DNA of 64,000 nucleotides from Dastarcus helophoroides (Eukaryota > Arthropoda > Insecta > Coleoptera > Bothrideridae). Below, piece by piece: positions 22,911 to 34,749 of this stretch (position 1 is the first letter of the stretch; each line of letters opens with the position of its first letter). The position numbers and the translations under genes were made by a program. Location of the stretch: NCBI GenBank assembly GCA_028583605.1, contig CM053327.1:22121629-22185628 (forward strand), in the 5' to 3' direction. Below the pieces are notes generated by a model. That model was not told the origin of the DNA and did no database searches. It worked only from the letters and a program-made list of their open reading frames with translations.

Positions 22911-24375
22911 CCTTCCACCTAGCATACTTCGGATAGTCATTATGTACAAATAGGAATGTATTCCCATTGAGCCTACTCTGGTAGAATGTGGAACAAAACA
23001 GGCCCTTATCTACCCTTAGTTTCATAAGAAAAAAGGATTCAGTTTTAAATAGTTTTTACAAGGCAATTATTGCGAGCCGCCACTATAGACTAAACTCCTC
23101 CTTATAAAATGAGAATGACTAAATTTCACAGATACGAAGGAAGTTCCTGGACTTTGATTTTCCCGTGTCTACGTTGATTACGATCCGCCCATAAACAAAA
23201 GTTAGGCACCATTTGAAATCTTTATCTCTATCATGAACCTGTAATTAGCATTTAAAATACCCCTAAGGTATCTTGCAGTAGTAAAACCTCTGACAAAATT
23301 GATAAATATGATTCTGTGCCCTTTAGTTTAAATTTAGATTCATGAAGATTTGTTAACGTATATAAATAAAATAACACAATATCTTTCTGCATCGCCTAAT
23401 ATTTCAATATATAATATTTTTAATAGCATTTAAATTTTAATTTGAAGAGAAGAGACACGAGAATTTTGCTTTAAAATGATTTGAAAGAGTGAATTTTCAA
23501 AGCTGCTAGTAGCTTTTTATATAACAGAAAGAGGTTTTCATTTTCTGTGTATGTTGTTCTGAGTTCGAACTTCCAAACATACATACATGGAGAGAAATAT
23601 GTTGGCTAATGAATACGTTCGCAGGACGAATATTTGCTCCAAAACATTTTAATTAGAGCTTTAATAAAGATAGTCAAATATTGCATATAAATCTAACAAA
23701 CAAACCTCGCTTATGTAAATTTTCATTCAATAGAATATTCGCACAAATTTCTCTATTTATGAAGCATTTCTCCTGTTTAAAGGAAAGATAACTTAGATCG
23801 AAAGTAAAAGTGAAGAGTTGAAAAATTTGGAACTTGCTTTTCTTGATCAACTAGATTATAGCTAAGCTTGCTAATGCAGATCAAAGGTGAGATGCATAAT
23901 AGTTTAATTATACATGTAATAAAATGATATATTCTTATTAGTTCTTTGAGCAAACAATCGTATGTTTTGCCCTTTACACATTTTATTTTAGTAATTTTGC
24001 GTCACAATATCTTAAAGCAAAAGTATTTACCTCTCTACCGCGTTACCAAGAAAATCATCTATGCATTGGTGTGCAGCATGTTAAAAGAGAGTTCAAATTT
24101 TTAAAGATGTAATAGTATGGACCCCAATAAATAAAACAGTCTTACTAAACATGGATTTGTAAAGTAACTAATTGGAGCTATGCAAGGTTATTCTTTTTTG
24201 AAATATTTATTTGCAATGTTTATTACTTATACATATATTATGTACAGACGCAACTGCTTTCAGATAAACCAAAAAGTAAGATTATACAAGATTTTTAAAG
24301 TAGCCTCTATCTATTTCCAAACACCCATGACATCTTTGTCTGAAGGATATTCAAACTCTTTTTAAAACTCCCTTA
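22911..24375. other. No gene seen
   Basis: A+T-rich DNA without recognised repeats. 22911-23100 may be the upstream continuation of the LINE but is unreadable. Confidence 0.4.
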
Positions 24376-24379
24376 TTAG

Positions 24380-24700
24380 CTCAGATTTGTTGGTATTTTG
24401 GATTAATTTGTAGCTGCAGCTCCTTGAAACTATTTACAGGAGTATCGTAGACTGATTTAAAATATCCCAAAAAAATAAAACTGGAGGATTTAAATTAGGC
24501 GATCTTGCAGGCCAAAATAGAGGTCCGTCCCTTCTTATACTTTTAAGTGGAAATGTTTAATAAAAAAGCGGCTGGATGTTTTGATTCCATTAAAGCATGG
24601 ACATTTTTGGCGGCCCAAACATGTTAATTGTGAAAGTTAACGACTTCATTTCCTGTGAACACGGCCTCGCAAGTAAAAAAAATATTAGCAATAAAACAGT
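24380..24700 (-). pseudogene. Internally deleted mariner/IS630-type transposase
   Basis: Minus strand: an EAVFTGNEVVNFHN block at about 24620-24670 corresponds to the EATFTRNG.NHHN region after the first catalytic residue (the usual SDE reads TCE here, so the first Asp is lost). WAAKNVHAL follows. The sequence then jumps directly to YWPARSPNLNPP and a GYFKSVYDTPVNSFKELQ-like C-terminal block (24400-24540) that normally follows the third catalytic residue. The middle third, with the second Asp, is missing. Terminal repeats were not found. It belongs to the broad IS630/Tc1/mariner superfamily and differs from both full mariners in this window. Confidence 0.7.
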
Positions 24701-26690
24701 CTCTTCAGTATCAAAGGCAAAAACCCAAACGCCTTGATGATCTCGTTGTACACGGTACGAATAAAGCAATTACTCATAAAAGATTCACCATACAAGATGA
24801 GCATCAATTCATATGTTGGATTATATTCTGCGCACATTTTTCCCCGGATTATGCTCTATTCGTACTAGAATTTCTTCCTTTCTTCTAGGAGTTGTTTTTC
24901 TAATAAATAGCATTGTTTGCTCAATGTTCCTCCAAAATTTGCTTCAACGTAGAATACTACAAGTTGTCGAATTTGTGCCGGAACAAAAATATGTAATAGC
25001 TTCTTCAATGCTCGCATCATTAAGAAATTGGATTCCTAAATATTTAAAGGCTGGTCTTTCGTGATTCGTGTCTTCGAGAAACTTTTTTATTGAACCCAGA
25101 TTTATATGAAGCGGTGACAGATTTCTTTTCGGATCCACGAAAGATTTTTTCTTGCTAGAATTAAGATCTTCTAAAAACTAGACTGCTTAAATATAATGTT
25201 ATTTTCTATGTCTGAATATGTAGAAGCAAAAAATAGCATGTCAGAGTATTTCTAAAGCAAGTGCTAATAGGTTATTTTACGGTGATTGTTGAATTCAGTA
25301 GGAGAAAATACATAAGAATTATCAAATTTTAAGCCCAGAACATAATAGTTGCTGTGCAGTGTAATTGGCAACCATTACATTACATTGAAATGACGTGATA
25401 TTTGAGATTTCTACAACTATTAACTTTTTCAATTTAAACTTCAGAGAAAACTTATATATGCCCACTGATAAATGTGAAATATTTGGAATGTTTGAGAAGC
25501 CAGCGAATACGACAAAACAATCCTTAAAATTCAACATTCAATTAACGGAAAATTCGCAGCTGAAAAGAATACGAAAGGAGGCGTTGAAAACGACATCTGG
25601 TAATGACGGTTGAGAGGATAGTAATCGGTGGAGATTGCTCGAAAAGGGAATATCTGGACGTTAGCGGTTAGCAATACTGGCATGATTGTGCGGTCACAGG
25701 CAATCAAACCCCTCGCACAATTGATGGTTTCAGACAATTTACAGTTTCCAGTGTTGTCCTCCAAAAGCCTGTATAGAAAACCACCATATAGAACATCTAA
25801 TACAAATAATTTCAATCTGAATTCTCCATTAAATTGCAATAATGGAGAATAATTTACATTCCTCAAATGTCCGTAATGTCGATTTGGCCCCAGGGATGAG
25901 GAGTCACTATGAACCAATTTGATTATCGTAAACTTCCACAGAAATCTTGCGGCAACTGATAACCAAAAAAGCTACAATTTTTACCTAATACATTACGAAA
26001 GATACAGATCATCACAGTATCACAATTTGAATAAATATTATTCCTGTTTTCAAAAAAATTAATGAATAATATTTCGTTTTATTTTTACATCTTATTAGTG
26101 TTAGGATATCAGAAGTTGGAGTTAAACTTTAAAAGCATGTAATCTTGTCTAGTGGACTGCTATAAAAAAATATTTTTGTTGCACCTTCTTTTTTTAATTT
26201 TAGCTTACAATTTAGATAATTCTAGCATTAGTTAAACAGACTTATGGAAAGTTATGGATGATTTTAAGTCTCATTAATGTATAAATTAAAGCAGAAGGAA
26301 ATAAATGTACGCAAAATAAGAATTAGGGAATATTTCATTACCACTTAGAAGTCCCGATTTATATTCAACAAATTTATTCTAAAAATAAATATTCAAGAAG
26401 CAAAAGTCTGAAATTTCAGGGTCAGGATGTCGAATGGCTCTCGAAAATTTGGATGTCTTTTTAGAAGACTGCCAAAATCACCATGGTGGAAATTTAAATA
26501 ATATTAATATTAAAAAATAATTTTTCTTTTTTTGTCGTTAAAGTAAACAAATAATTAGTCTAAAAGATATTGTCACTTTTTCATAATAATTATTTAACAG
26601 TAATAACTTATGGACCATTCTATACGACAAAAATATTTTTAAGGAACTAGTTTCTTATGTAATAGGACAGTTAACATTATTGAGTATCAA
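24701..26690. other. Unassigned; coding-like but unrecognised stretch at 25450-25920
   Basis: 25450-25920 is richer in G+C and has opposed open frames (25531-25917 minus, 128 codons; 25628-25852 plus, 74 codons; 25395-25613 plus, 72 codons). None shows a motif, a splice context or a family I can name. They overlap antisense to each other, so at most one could be real. The rest is featureless. Confidence 0.3.
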
Positions 26691-26699
26691 AATGTAAGG

Positions 26700-27240
26700 C
26701 AAAAGTTAGAGCAAATGTGGATAATTGTACAGTTGAAAGCCCTTATCTTTAGTTTAATTGATACATGCAGCAGAGATAGTTACATAGTAATTTATATACT
26801 CTCGTTGCCGTAAAACGTATCCGAGTTAGCTATACAAACATAAAATTAATGCGAACTACAAAATTAAAATGGCAACTAGGTCTCATCACATCGCATTCCT
26901 TTAAGATCCAATTACATTAAAACTAAGCGATTTCGACTTAATTCTAATTATCTTCAATGCTTGATTGACTTTAATTAGTTAAGTAGATTTGTGTTCGTGT
27001 AGACAACGAAAGGTAGGAAAGGCGACACTGGATTTAAGAAAAGCTTCGCATATGCTAATACTAATTAATTCCATCTAAGTTTGTGGCACAATTAGATTGT
27101 TATGAATTGTGTTTGTTATTGCTAGGAGTTGAGCATGAAATATAACGGCTCTACTGCAATTAGATCCTGAATTTGTAAATAGTTTCTAATGACTGCCCCA
27201 AATTTGTTCCTTGACTATCTTACATTACATTTAATGTGAT
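26700..27240. promoter_or_regulatory. Possible enhancer-like block rich in homeodomain sites
   Basis: Unlike its surroundings this 540 bp lacks poly-A/T runs and carries many TAAT cores: TTAATTGAT, AATTAATGC, TCTAATTATC, TTAATTAGTTAAG, CTAATTAATTCC and GCAATTAGATC. It also has an octamer-like ATGCTAAT at about 27053-27060 (POU type). Composition and motif mix suggest non-coding regulatory DNA, but A+T-rich DNA yields TAAT words easily, so this is speculative. Confidence 0.25.
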
Positions 27241-27250
27241 TCAAAGGATA

Positions 27251-28519
27251 CGAGGGCCTTTTAGTTTTGCATGTAGTCACACATTCGCAAGTAACAAAAT
27301 GCATAGTGTCGAAATTAACCTCAATATTATGTTAATACGTGTTGAAAATCTTGTCAACATGCAAGCAATAGTTTAGTCACAGTAAATTTTGAAAGTTAGT
27401 AAGCCATTTAGAAATATGAAATTGAATCTAAAGCATTTCCGGACGATAATTTTTTAATTTTTTTTTTAATTTTTTAATTTATTTCAAAGAGGTTTATCGC
27501 AACAAAAATATTTTGCCGAGTTGGCTGCTGTTTTTGGTAATGAAGCACTACATTAGTCGATAATTTCTCGCTGGTATTTTGAATTCAAACGTGGACGCAC
27601 AAATATCAGCGATGATCCTAAAACAAGTCCACCAAAAACAGCAGTTATAAAGGAAAACATTAATATTGTGTGGGAGATGATTAATGATGATTGTCATTTA
27701 ACTTACCGCGAGATTGAGAGTTTTTGGCCGTTTTTGAGACCTTAATCCAAAAGATTTTACACAGAGTAGGGCGTAAGAAGATTAGTTTCCCGTTGGATCC
27801 CGCATCCGAGGATCGAGGAGCAATTGGTGGCCCGTGTCAATTTATGTTAAAAAACTCTGAATCGTTTCAATAGGGACCACTCCAAAAATGGGTACAGCAT
27901 TATCAGTGACGACAGATCTTAAATGTATTCTTATGAATCCGAGAATAAACGTCAGTATAGTGTTTGGGTATTTCAATATGAGGAAAAACCAATCAAAGTC
28001 ATCCGTTCCCACACTGTGTCAAAAAAGATGGTCGTGAGTTTTGGGTCAAAATCCGGATATGTACCTACAATTCCTTTAGAAAATCGAAGGACGATAAATG
28101 CGAAATGGTACATACCTGTTTGTTTGCCACAAAATATTTTTATGTTGTAAAAACAACCCAAATCATCATTCATCAAGACAATGCTAGGAAAGTGACGACA
28201 AACAATTAAGTTTTTGGAACAACAAAACATCGAATTGCTTGATCATCCTCCGTATAGTTCTCAACAATGTTTTTATATGTCTATCCATAAAGAATGGATT
28301 GCGTGGAATACGTTTCATTCACCTGAAAATGCTGCCCATGCTTTCCAAATGAATATTTCGAACATACCCACTGTATGCTGCAGGAAGTATTTTAACAACT
28401 GGTTTGAGCAAATACAAAAGTGCATTACAGTAATGGCAAATACTTTGAAAAAGAATAAATATTTGAAATCTGAAATATTGTTTTTTCTTAAGACTATATG
28501 CAAAACTAAAAAGCCCTCG
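27251..28519 (+). mobile_element. Complete mariner element, mellifera type
   Basis: A 1269-bp element bounded by 28-bp terminal inverted repeats (27251-27278 and 28492-28519) starting CGAGGGCCTTTTAGTTTTGC and differing at two positions. It is flanked by TA duplications (27249-27250 and 28520-28521). The length is that of a standard mariner. The TIRs are much better preserved than the gene inside. Confidence 0.95.
27430..28490 (+). pseudogene. Mariner transposase, mellifera-type, inactivated
   Basis: Readable blocks in order: helix-turn-helix region with FAELAAVFGNEAL and SRWYFEFKRGRT (27500-27600), PKTAVIKENI, LTYREIE (27700-27720), SRWIPH..EEQ (the WVPHEL linker motif, about 27785-27830), a SDDRS*MYSYES block for the first catalytic Asp (a Trp codon became a stop at about 27920), KVIRSHTVSKKMV, IPLENRRTINA (28070-28105), HQDNAR with the second Asp at 28177-28179, NIELLDHPPYS (28225-28260) and NWFEQIQKC near the C terminus. 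At PPYS the expected PDL..ND is replaced by a short unrelated stretch, so the third catalytic Asp is gone. The gene changes frame several times. Related to the Ammar/mellifera subfamily by sequence motifs. Confidence 0.92.
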
Positions 28520-28521
28520 TA

Positions 28522-29700
28522 TAGGATGTTAGGCAAGCGCAAACTGTAGATTTATAAAAGGCTATCATAAAATGTGAAGGAGATAATAAGAGAAATGTAT
28601 CGAAATTTATCGTAAGGCAGTCGTTTATGTGATAATGATAGAAATAAAAGGTATCGGACATAAAATTTCATTGCCAATCCATAAAAATATCGCCAAGGGT
28701 CAGCAATACACTTTGAACGTCCTGAATTCGTAAAAGTTATATATTACAAAAATGTTTCAAACGGAGATGTCATTCGACTTCATTTAGTAAATACACCTCG
28801 TTTATAAATATTTCGAAATTTTTAAATTTTTATTGGAGGAAAAAGGAGGATCAATAATAGAAATTTAGGGTTTTTAGATGGTCCTGAGAACCGAGGAATA
28901 TGTGTAGTTAATAATAAGAAGCAAAATGAAGAAATGATATATTGAAATTCAAGCCTCAATTAGACACAAATATTAAACGACAAAAAATAATAGATTTGAA
29001 ATAAATTTAAAGAAGTCGAAGCCTTACATGCACTTGGGAAATTTTTGGATCATAAAGGCGTATGAAATATTTATTCATGTATTTCTCTCCTCAATTTTCG
29101 AAGAAATTTTATTATTTTTCAGCACTGTGTAGGTACAAAATTCCACAGAATAATGAGACTACTCTTAATTGAATACATTTAAAAAAAGTTTTTATACCTA
29201 GAAGTATGTAGTACATCTGCTGTATTTATATTTTTAACCTAGAAATGTCAAATTTCGCAAAACATTTGTTAGATACATAAAATAAACTCACAAAGGCGAA
29301 AAAAGTATATAAATTTTACTTATTTTGCATAATGCTCAAAAAAAAATATTACGGCATAAAATTTGACAAATATACATACGTGACAATCCATGCCCATGAA
29401 TGAATAGTTATACCTTCTAGATGCAACTTTAGCAGAAGCTTTCGATGGAAGTTTATATTAAGCTGAAGCTGATCATGTGATCCATACAATAAGGTGACAT
29501 AACTACAATCAATCAAATTTAACTGACATAATCCGACGACAAGACTGCAAAGCTGAAGCGACCCGAAAAAATCTTCAAACTTCGTGGAATTTTTATAGTT
29601 ATTTCTTGTATATTTATTGTTAACTATAATTTAAGTTGTAACCTGCACTATTTTTAAATCTGCATACTCCAAGTGTATATTTACATACTCTGAGTGTATC
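28522..29700. other. No gene seen
   Basis: A+T-rich DNA. The open frame reaching 28549 only reads through the right end of the mariner. Confidence 0.45.
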
Positions 29701-29734
29701 CAGTTTAGGTTTCCCATACTTCAAATCGGTAAAA

Positions 29735-30540
29735 AAAATCAGTTTTTGATAAAAACTCATTCTTCATCTATTCCGTTTAATGTGTAGGATCTTTAAAAAA
29801 GGGAAAAATATAAACAAGATGATTAGTAAAGTACATCATATCTTAAGGTAACGTAAAAGAATTATTAAGAAAAGTTGCTTGGAATAAAATATTATGCTTA
29901 GATATAGAAACACTGTCTGCTTACGGAATTACATATACATAGTTATTCAGAATATTTTTTTATAAAAGGAGATCAAATTCAAAAAATATCAGATTACTTT
30001 TGGGGAAAAAAACGTATGCGCGCACTGCAAAAAAACTATTGAGCATAAAGTTCAAAGCATTTATCGAATATATATCAAAATATTGAATTGATCATTTCTT
30101 AGTTTAAGTTCAGCAATAGTAGTAGTAGTTAGTTGTGCATAGCTTTTTCCGAAATGGATGTTACATTACGGTTTTGGTAATTTTGATCACCCTGTATAAA
30201 AAATAAATTTTGGCTGTGTAAAGCTACGCACGTGTTCTTTGAATTTTTAAAAAAGAACAACTATTTTAATTTTTTTTTCTTATAAAATAAATTTCACTTC
30301 TTATTTCGAATGCATTGAAAAATAGAATTTTGGAATTCCAAAATGTATCAAGTAGTCCCCAGCAAATTTTTCTTAAGGACATTATAGTGATCAAATAAAT
30401 AACTTTCTTGCCAAGGATTTTAACGGAAGTAAATATTTTTCATGAAGAATGAGTTTTTGTCGAAACTTGAAATTTTTGGGTCATTTGTAGTTTAGGCAAT
30501 CCGAACAGGACACCCTGTTCATTGCCTCGAAACTAGATAA
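29735..30540. repeat. Inverted-ended repeat block containing TACAGGGTGATC
   Basis: ATGAAGAATGAGTTTTT occurs on the plus strand at about 30440-30456 and inverted at about 29752-29768. On both sides the similarity runs on through a GTTTTTGATAAAAAC or GTTTTTGTCGAAAC context. Between them CACCCTGTATA (30188-30198, minus TATACAGGGTG) and at 30511 CACCCTGTT mark further TACAGGGTG-type ends. I read this as one or two nested dispersed repeats; exact limits are unclear. Confidence 0.45.
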
Positions 30541-31179
30541 TAATAAAATAAATAGGTATGTTAAAAAAGAAATAATCTCCCTGTGGGTTAAGAATTACTA
30601 CGAAGTTATGTGCCTGTGTAGGCACACAGATCGAAATGTAATGGGTAAGTGGTTTTTGGTCATATCACTTTCTTTAGGGTGACCCGACGACGCCGTGTGT
30701 AGCTTCTGCTGAATAGAATGCTGATGAAAACTGAGTTTGAGTCTGATCACGAACAACATATTACATTCGAATTCAGAGCGCGAACATTCAACTGTTGCAG
30801 AAATACATCAGCTAGGCCCTATGACAACTTATATTATTGAAATTATACGTAGTCCGAATTGATTTTAACAATATTGTTTTATTTTCATTATTTACTGTCT
30901 ACATCAATATCACATTAATTTTTCCCTCTAACCTCTAATTGTTTTTTTACATTAAAGAACCTCGTTAAATACTTTTTACTTGTTTATACTGCCATTTAAT
31001 TATATTTCTTTGATACGTGTGGTGTAATAAATTTTTATTAGGATGAACAAGGAAAACAGAATTACTCCTTTCAGATAATCGTAAATAAGTTTCGCACTAA
31101 TCATGCAAGATGTACAAATTTGGGTTTTGAGTATTTTAATAATCAGCATATATCTTAATTTTAATGTAATATTTATTTC
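30541..31179. other. No gene seen
   Basis: 30590-30830 has mixed composition; no motif recognised. Confidence 0.4.
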
Positions 31180-31187
31180 TTCTAAAC

Positions 31188-31411
31188 CAGGGGTGGCCAA
31201 ACGTCGACCATGGTCGACCGGTCGACCGCAAAGGTTTTTAAAGTAACCCGCGAAGGTAAGGTTGAACAATTTGCTTCCATAACAATTTAAAATTGTTGCA
31301 CTATAAAATATTTGAAATATCCTAAAATTGTTTGCCCATATTCATAGTCGCCCGCAAACAATATTTTACAAAATAAGTAGTCCTTAAGTTATAAAAGTTT
31401 CGCTATACCTG
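31188..31411. mobile_element. Complete miniature hAT element (224 bp)
   Basis: The left end starts CAGGGGTGGCCAAACGTCGA and the right end, read on the minus strand, starts CAGGTATAGCGAAAC, matching at CAGG, several middle positions and AAAC. The element is flanked by a perfect 8-bp direct duplication TTCTAAAC at 31180-31187 and 31412-31419. CAGGGGTGGCC ends plus an 8-bp duplication are diagnostic of hAT. Near the left end GTCGACCATGGTCGACCGG forms palindromic subterminal sequence. No coding capacity; moved by a transposase elsewhere. Confidence 0.88.
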
Positions 31412-31434
31412 TTCTAAACGCTTAGGAATTTTGA

Positions 31435-32451
31435 ATAAGGTAGGTACCTAGTGCAAATAAGGCCTATCCTCCAAAAGCCCAGTTAAATCTATGTTACTTC
31501 AAAGGTACTTCAAGTGGATGTACACTGGAGCCCTATGAATGGGTACGGGGGGCGGGGAAATTTTTATAGTGTAAACTATCCTTTTGCTGCCATTTCAAGA
31601 TGGTTTAATGTGTTATACTATATTGTTTTGATTTAAGCATTTAATAATTATTGTACCTTAACCATTTAATTACCTATTCATGGCCTTGAGTGTCACCATA
31701 CCAAATAATTCATTTTTTATAACCTTTTCTAGGTATGATACCAAATAAGGCTTTAGTCCTTATTTGTGATCCTAGGCCTTATTGCACATCTCAAATCTTA
31801 GGTTATTGCTTTCACCTAACTTATGCTTTTATATTTGACATTCTGATGTGTAAAGTGTTCCCGCCTAACTTCGTTCAGGCATGAATCAAATTATTAGAGA
31901 TCAGTCTTCTATAGCTGTTTCGGCGACCAAATGTTCTACACATTATTAATGGCCTACCAACAAAATATTTTTTATTTTTTGGTTACTTTATATTTTATTG
32001 AGAAAATATGTTAAGTTTTTGTTGATTTGTTGCAACAGATATTTTATTTTTTAATATTTATTTTACTATTCCTTAATATTTTCATTAGTCTAAATATCCA
32101 CCTGTCGACTATTTTTTTTTTAATTTTTTGTTAAAATCTGCAATTATCAATTGAGCAAGGGCTTAATAAATTATGTGATTTTTTTGATATATGTATGATA
32201 TTGACGATATTATTCTACAGTTAACCTTATTAAGTGATCCTTATATAAAATGGCCACTTGCTAGGGATTTGAAATGCTTATTTTTGCCTATATTCTATTT
32301 AAAACATGTTGACCTTGTTTTCATTATTCGTTAATAAAATGTGCCAGAATGAAAAATAGTTTCACTATTATGTTTGTGCAGTTATACCTTATATTTAACG
32401 GGATATTGGCTTTTTAAATCAGGTAGGCCTTATTTGCACCAAGTACCTTAT
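31435..32451. mobile_element. Non-autonomous element with GTGCAAATAAGGCC ends
   Basis: About 1 kb with inverted termini. The left end has TACCTAGTGCAAATAAGGCC (31444-31463) followed by TATC; the right end on the minus strand has TACTTGGTGCAAATAAGGCC followed by TACC (down to 32421). Related words recur internally near 31740-31785 (CCAAATAAGGCTT and TAGGCCTTATTGCAC). No open frame of note. The left end has an extra AGGT, and the target duplication is ambiguous (TA possible), so the superfamily is unassigned. Confidence 0.7.
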
Positions 32452-33370
32452 GTGGGTTCGCATAAACCTTCAAATTTTAGCGGTTTCAATTTATCGACAA
32501 ATATTTACTATTAAGAATTATAATATCACTTTATAAGGAACAAAGGAAATTGTTTTATTCATTTCGGTATAGATAAAATAATTGATACTCTTAAACAAGA
32601 CCTGTATGCTTCGCCTTTGCAATATTTCAAGTATACCAATATCAGTAAATATTGAATACAACTTCTGGGAACATAATATTTTGGATTATTAGTTGCAAAA
32701 TTTTGGGTAGCTTATGTACACAATTAGTGCAGTAATTCTTATTTCTATCAGTACTAATTAATTTAAAATACAATAGCGTATAATATCAAATAATACTAAC
32801 AATAACATTAATGTAGATGAGGTAGGTTAGCCAAATATTCAATAATATCCATGCATAATAAGATAATTTGAAATAAATTAACCATCATATAATATTAACA
32901 ACAAATAATAAATATACAAAACACATTAATTTCAATAACAGGGCTGTTTCAGGTTTTTGTTATAACTCTATCAGTTACAATAGACTTACGGAACAGTTCT
33001 TATTTTTTATTTCATTGAGCATCTGTATAAAACGCTTATTTTTAATATGAAAATGGATGTTTCCGCTCTTTTCAGTTTCTCCGAAGTAATACCAAGTTTT
33101 CAGTTTTAAACTGAATGTAATAATAGACAGTTATATTATTACATTATTTTATTTTGTATAATTTTGTTACTAGGAGTAGAGTGCATAACCGGATACTTAA
33201 CTTTACTGCCCTGGAAAAGATATTAAAAACATGTTTATTGAGAAAATAAATATTGGTATATATTCCTACAGCTGTAGACCAAATTCCAACAGAAAAATAA
33301 ATCTTTATTTTAATAAAACCTTTGAATAAAAAAATTGTCACATTTGTCATAAAGAAATTAATTCAGATTT
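32452..33370. other. No gene seen
   Basis: A+T-rich DNA; no recognised motif. Confidence 0.45.
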
Positions 33371-33379
33371 TCTGCATAC

Positions 33380-34500
33380 AAAGGGGTACTTCCCTTTAAT
33401 CTACTTGCAAAGGGTAACCCCATTATGCTTTCAAAGCACTGCGAATAGGATGCGGAAACAAGGATAGATGGCGACGAACCGCCTTCTTAAACAAGGATAG
33501 GTTGTAATTTTTGGGGAACATTCCTTTCGGTTACGGGTTCCATAGCTTGGAAGTTCTATAGAAAAAAGAGTCTCCATCTCTGTCAAGCTGAACCATACAG
33601 GAATTTGGTGTCTCCGACTGTCTTGTATGCCTCAAGAATCTTGCCCTTGGGGGGATCAATCCTATTAGTTCTATGATAATACTTGTAAAAAAGAGACAAG
33701 TCACCAACATCCGCCTGTGCTCTAGTGTTTCCAGAGAATCGATCAGACTCTCGTCATCAATTAGGTGAATCGCTCTTCTTTGAATAGAATTCAAGGTAGC
33801 TAAAGTGTGTTTTGGGACTGAACTCCAAACATGAGAAAAGTATTGTAGTGTTGGCCTAACTTGATCTTTGTATAGTGTTAATAGCTGATGAGATGTGAAG
33901 TACTTGATGATCGTCCCAAGAAAAGTTAGTGCTCGCATTCACTCCTAGGATAGATTGATTAGATCGCATCGGAAGGATTTTACCGTCCTAGTATGTTTGT
34001 TGCATTATCCCTTGATGTTTTCTAAGAGAAATCCTCATCCTGAGTTTTTGAAACGTTGAGATACCGATTAATCATCCTTATCTACTGTTCCCTTAGTCGC
34101 TTTGAAGCAGCGACGGATAATGGTTTGTCGCAGAGGTAAAAGATGACACGTAAAAAGGTGACTGCGTAGTTGTACATAGGATTGGAAGTTAAAGCTAAGA
34201 GATAGTTCATGGGTAACAGAAACAGAGTAGGAGACAGGAGAGACTCCTGAGGCACCCCTGCGTTAATCGCAAATGTCTCGGGTGAGATGCCATCGACGAC
34301 GACCTGAAGAAATCGGTAAGCGAGAAAATTGAATATCAAATGACAGAGTCCAGGAGAAAGACCATAAGATGTTTATTTGGCGAGAAGAGATCGGTGCCAA
34401 ACTGTGTTGAAGGCCTTTGAGATATCCAATGCCACAATCCTAGCCTCACCATGTTTTTCCATAGCCGAGTTAAAGATATGAGGAACATTTTTACATTTAT
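33380..34500 (-). pseudogene. LINE reverse transcriptase remnant (second family)
   Basis: Minus strand: ARIVALDISKAFNTVWHRSLLAK (catalytic block A, 34380-34455), then VVVDGISPETFAINAGVPQ..LLSPTLFLL (34190-34310). The expected YADD box is destroyed by a frameshift after MYNYA near 34170. A further piece, 33531-33938, gives the thumb and C terminus: KYFTSHQLLTLYKDQVRPTL, HVWSSVPKHTL, IQRRAIHLIDD, a LIPPRARFLRHTRQS stretch and SKLWNP. These are C-terminal landmarks of Jockey/CR1-group LINEs common in insects. Sequence details differ from the LINE at 5.5-6.9 kb, so it is a separate family. At least two frame breaks and loss of the catalytic box make it inactive; the 5' half is missing. Confidence 0.9.
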
Positions 34501-34749
34501 ATCTAACAGACTTATTTTATCAGTTAAACAGAGGATGTCAGTAATCGTTTTTAAATACCATTGAAATCCGGTTTTACCCCGCTATCCGGTTATGTCCCCT
34601 TTTCTTCTGCGAATAAAATGGTGATACTTGATGTATTGATAAATTTTATTTTTCTGTCTAGAAGCCATTACTCACCCTAATTAAATTAGAACTAAAATTA
34701 TTCTAGTCACTTACATCAACATTACAAAAAATTAAATTAGAAAGAGTTA

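Noticed and set aside
25531..25917. 128-codon minus frame as a gene
   Set aside because: No domain, overlaps two plus frames of similar quality, no splice or promoter context.
30705..30740. GCTGATGAAAACTGAG as another hammerhead
   Set aside because: CTGATGA is present but there is no helix II, no properly spaced GAAA and no cleavage triplet.
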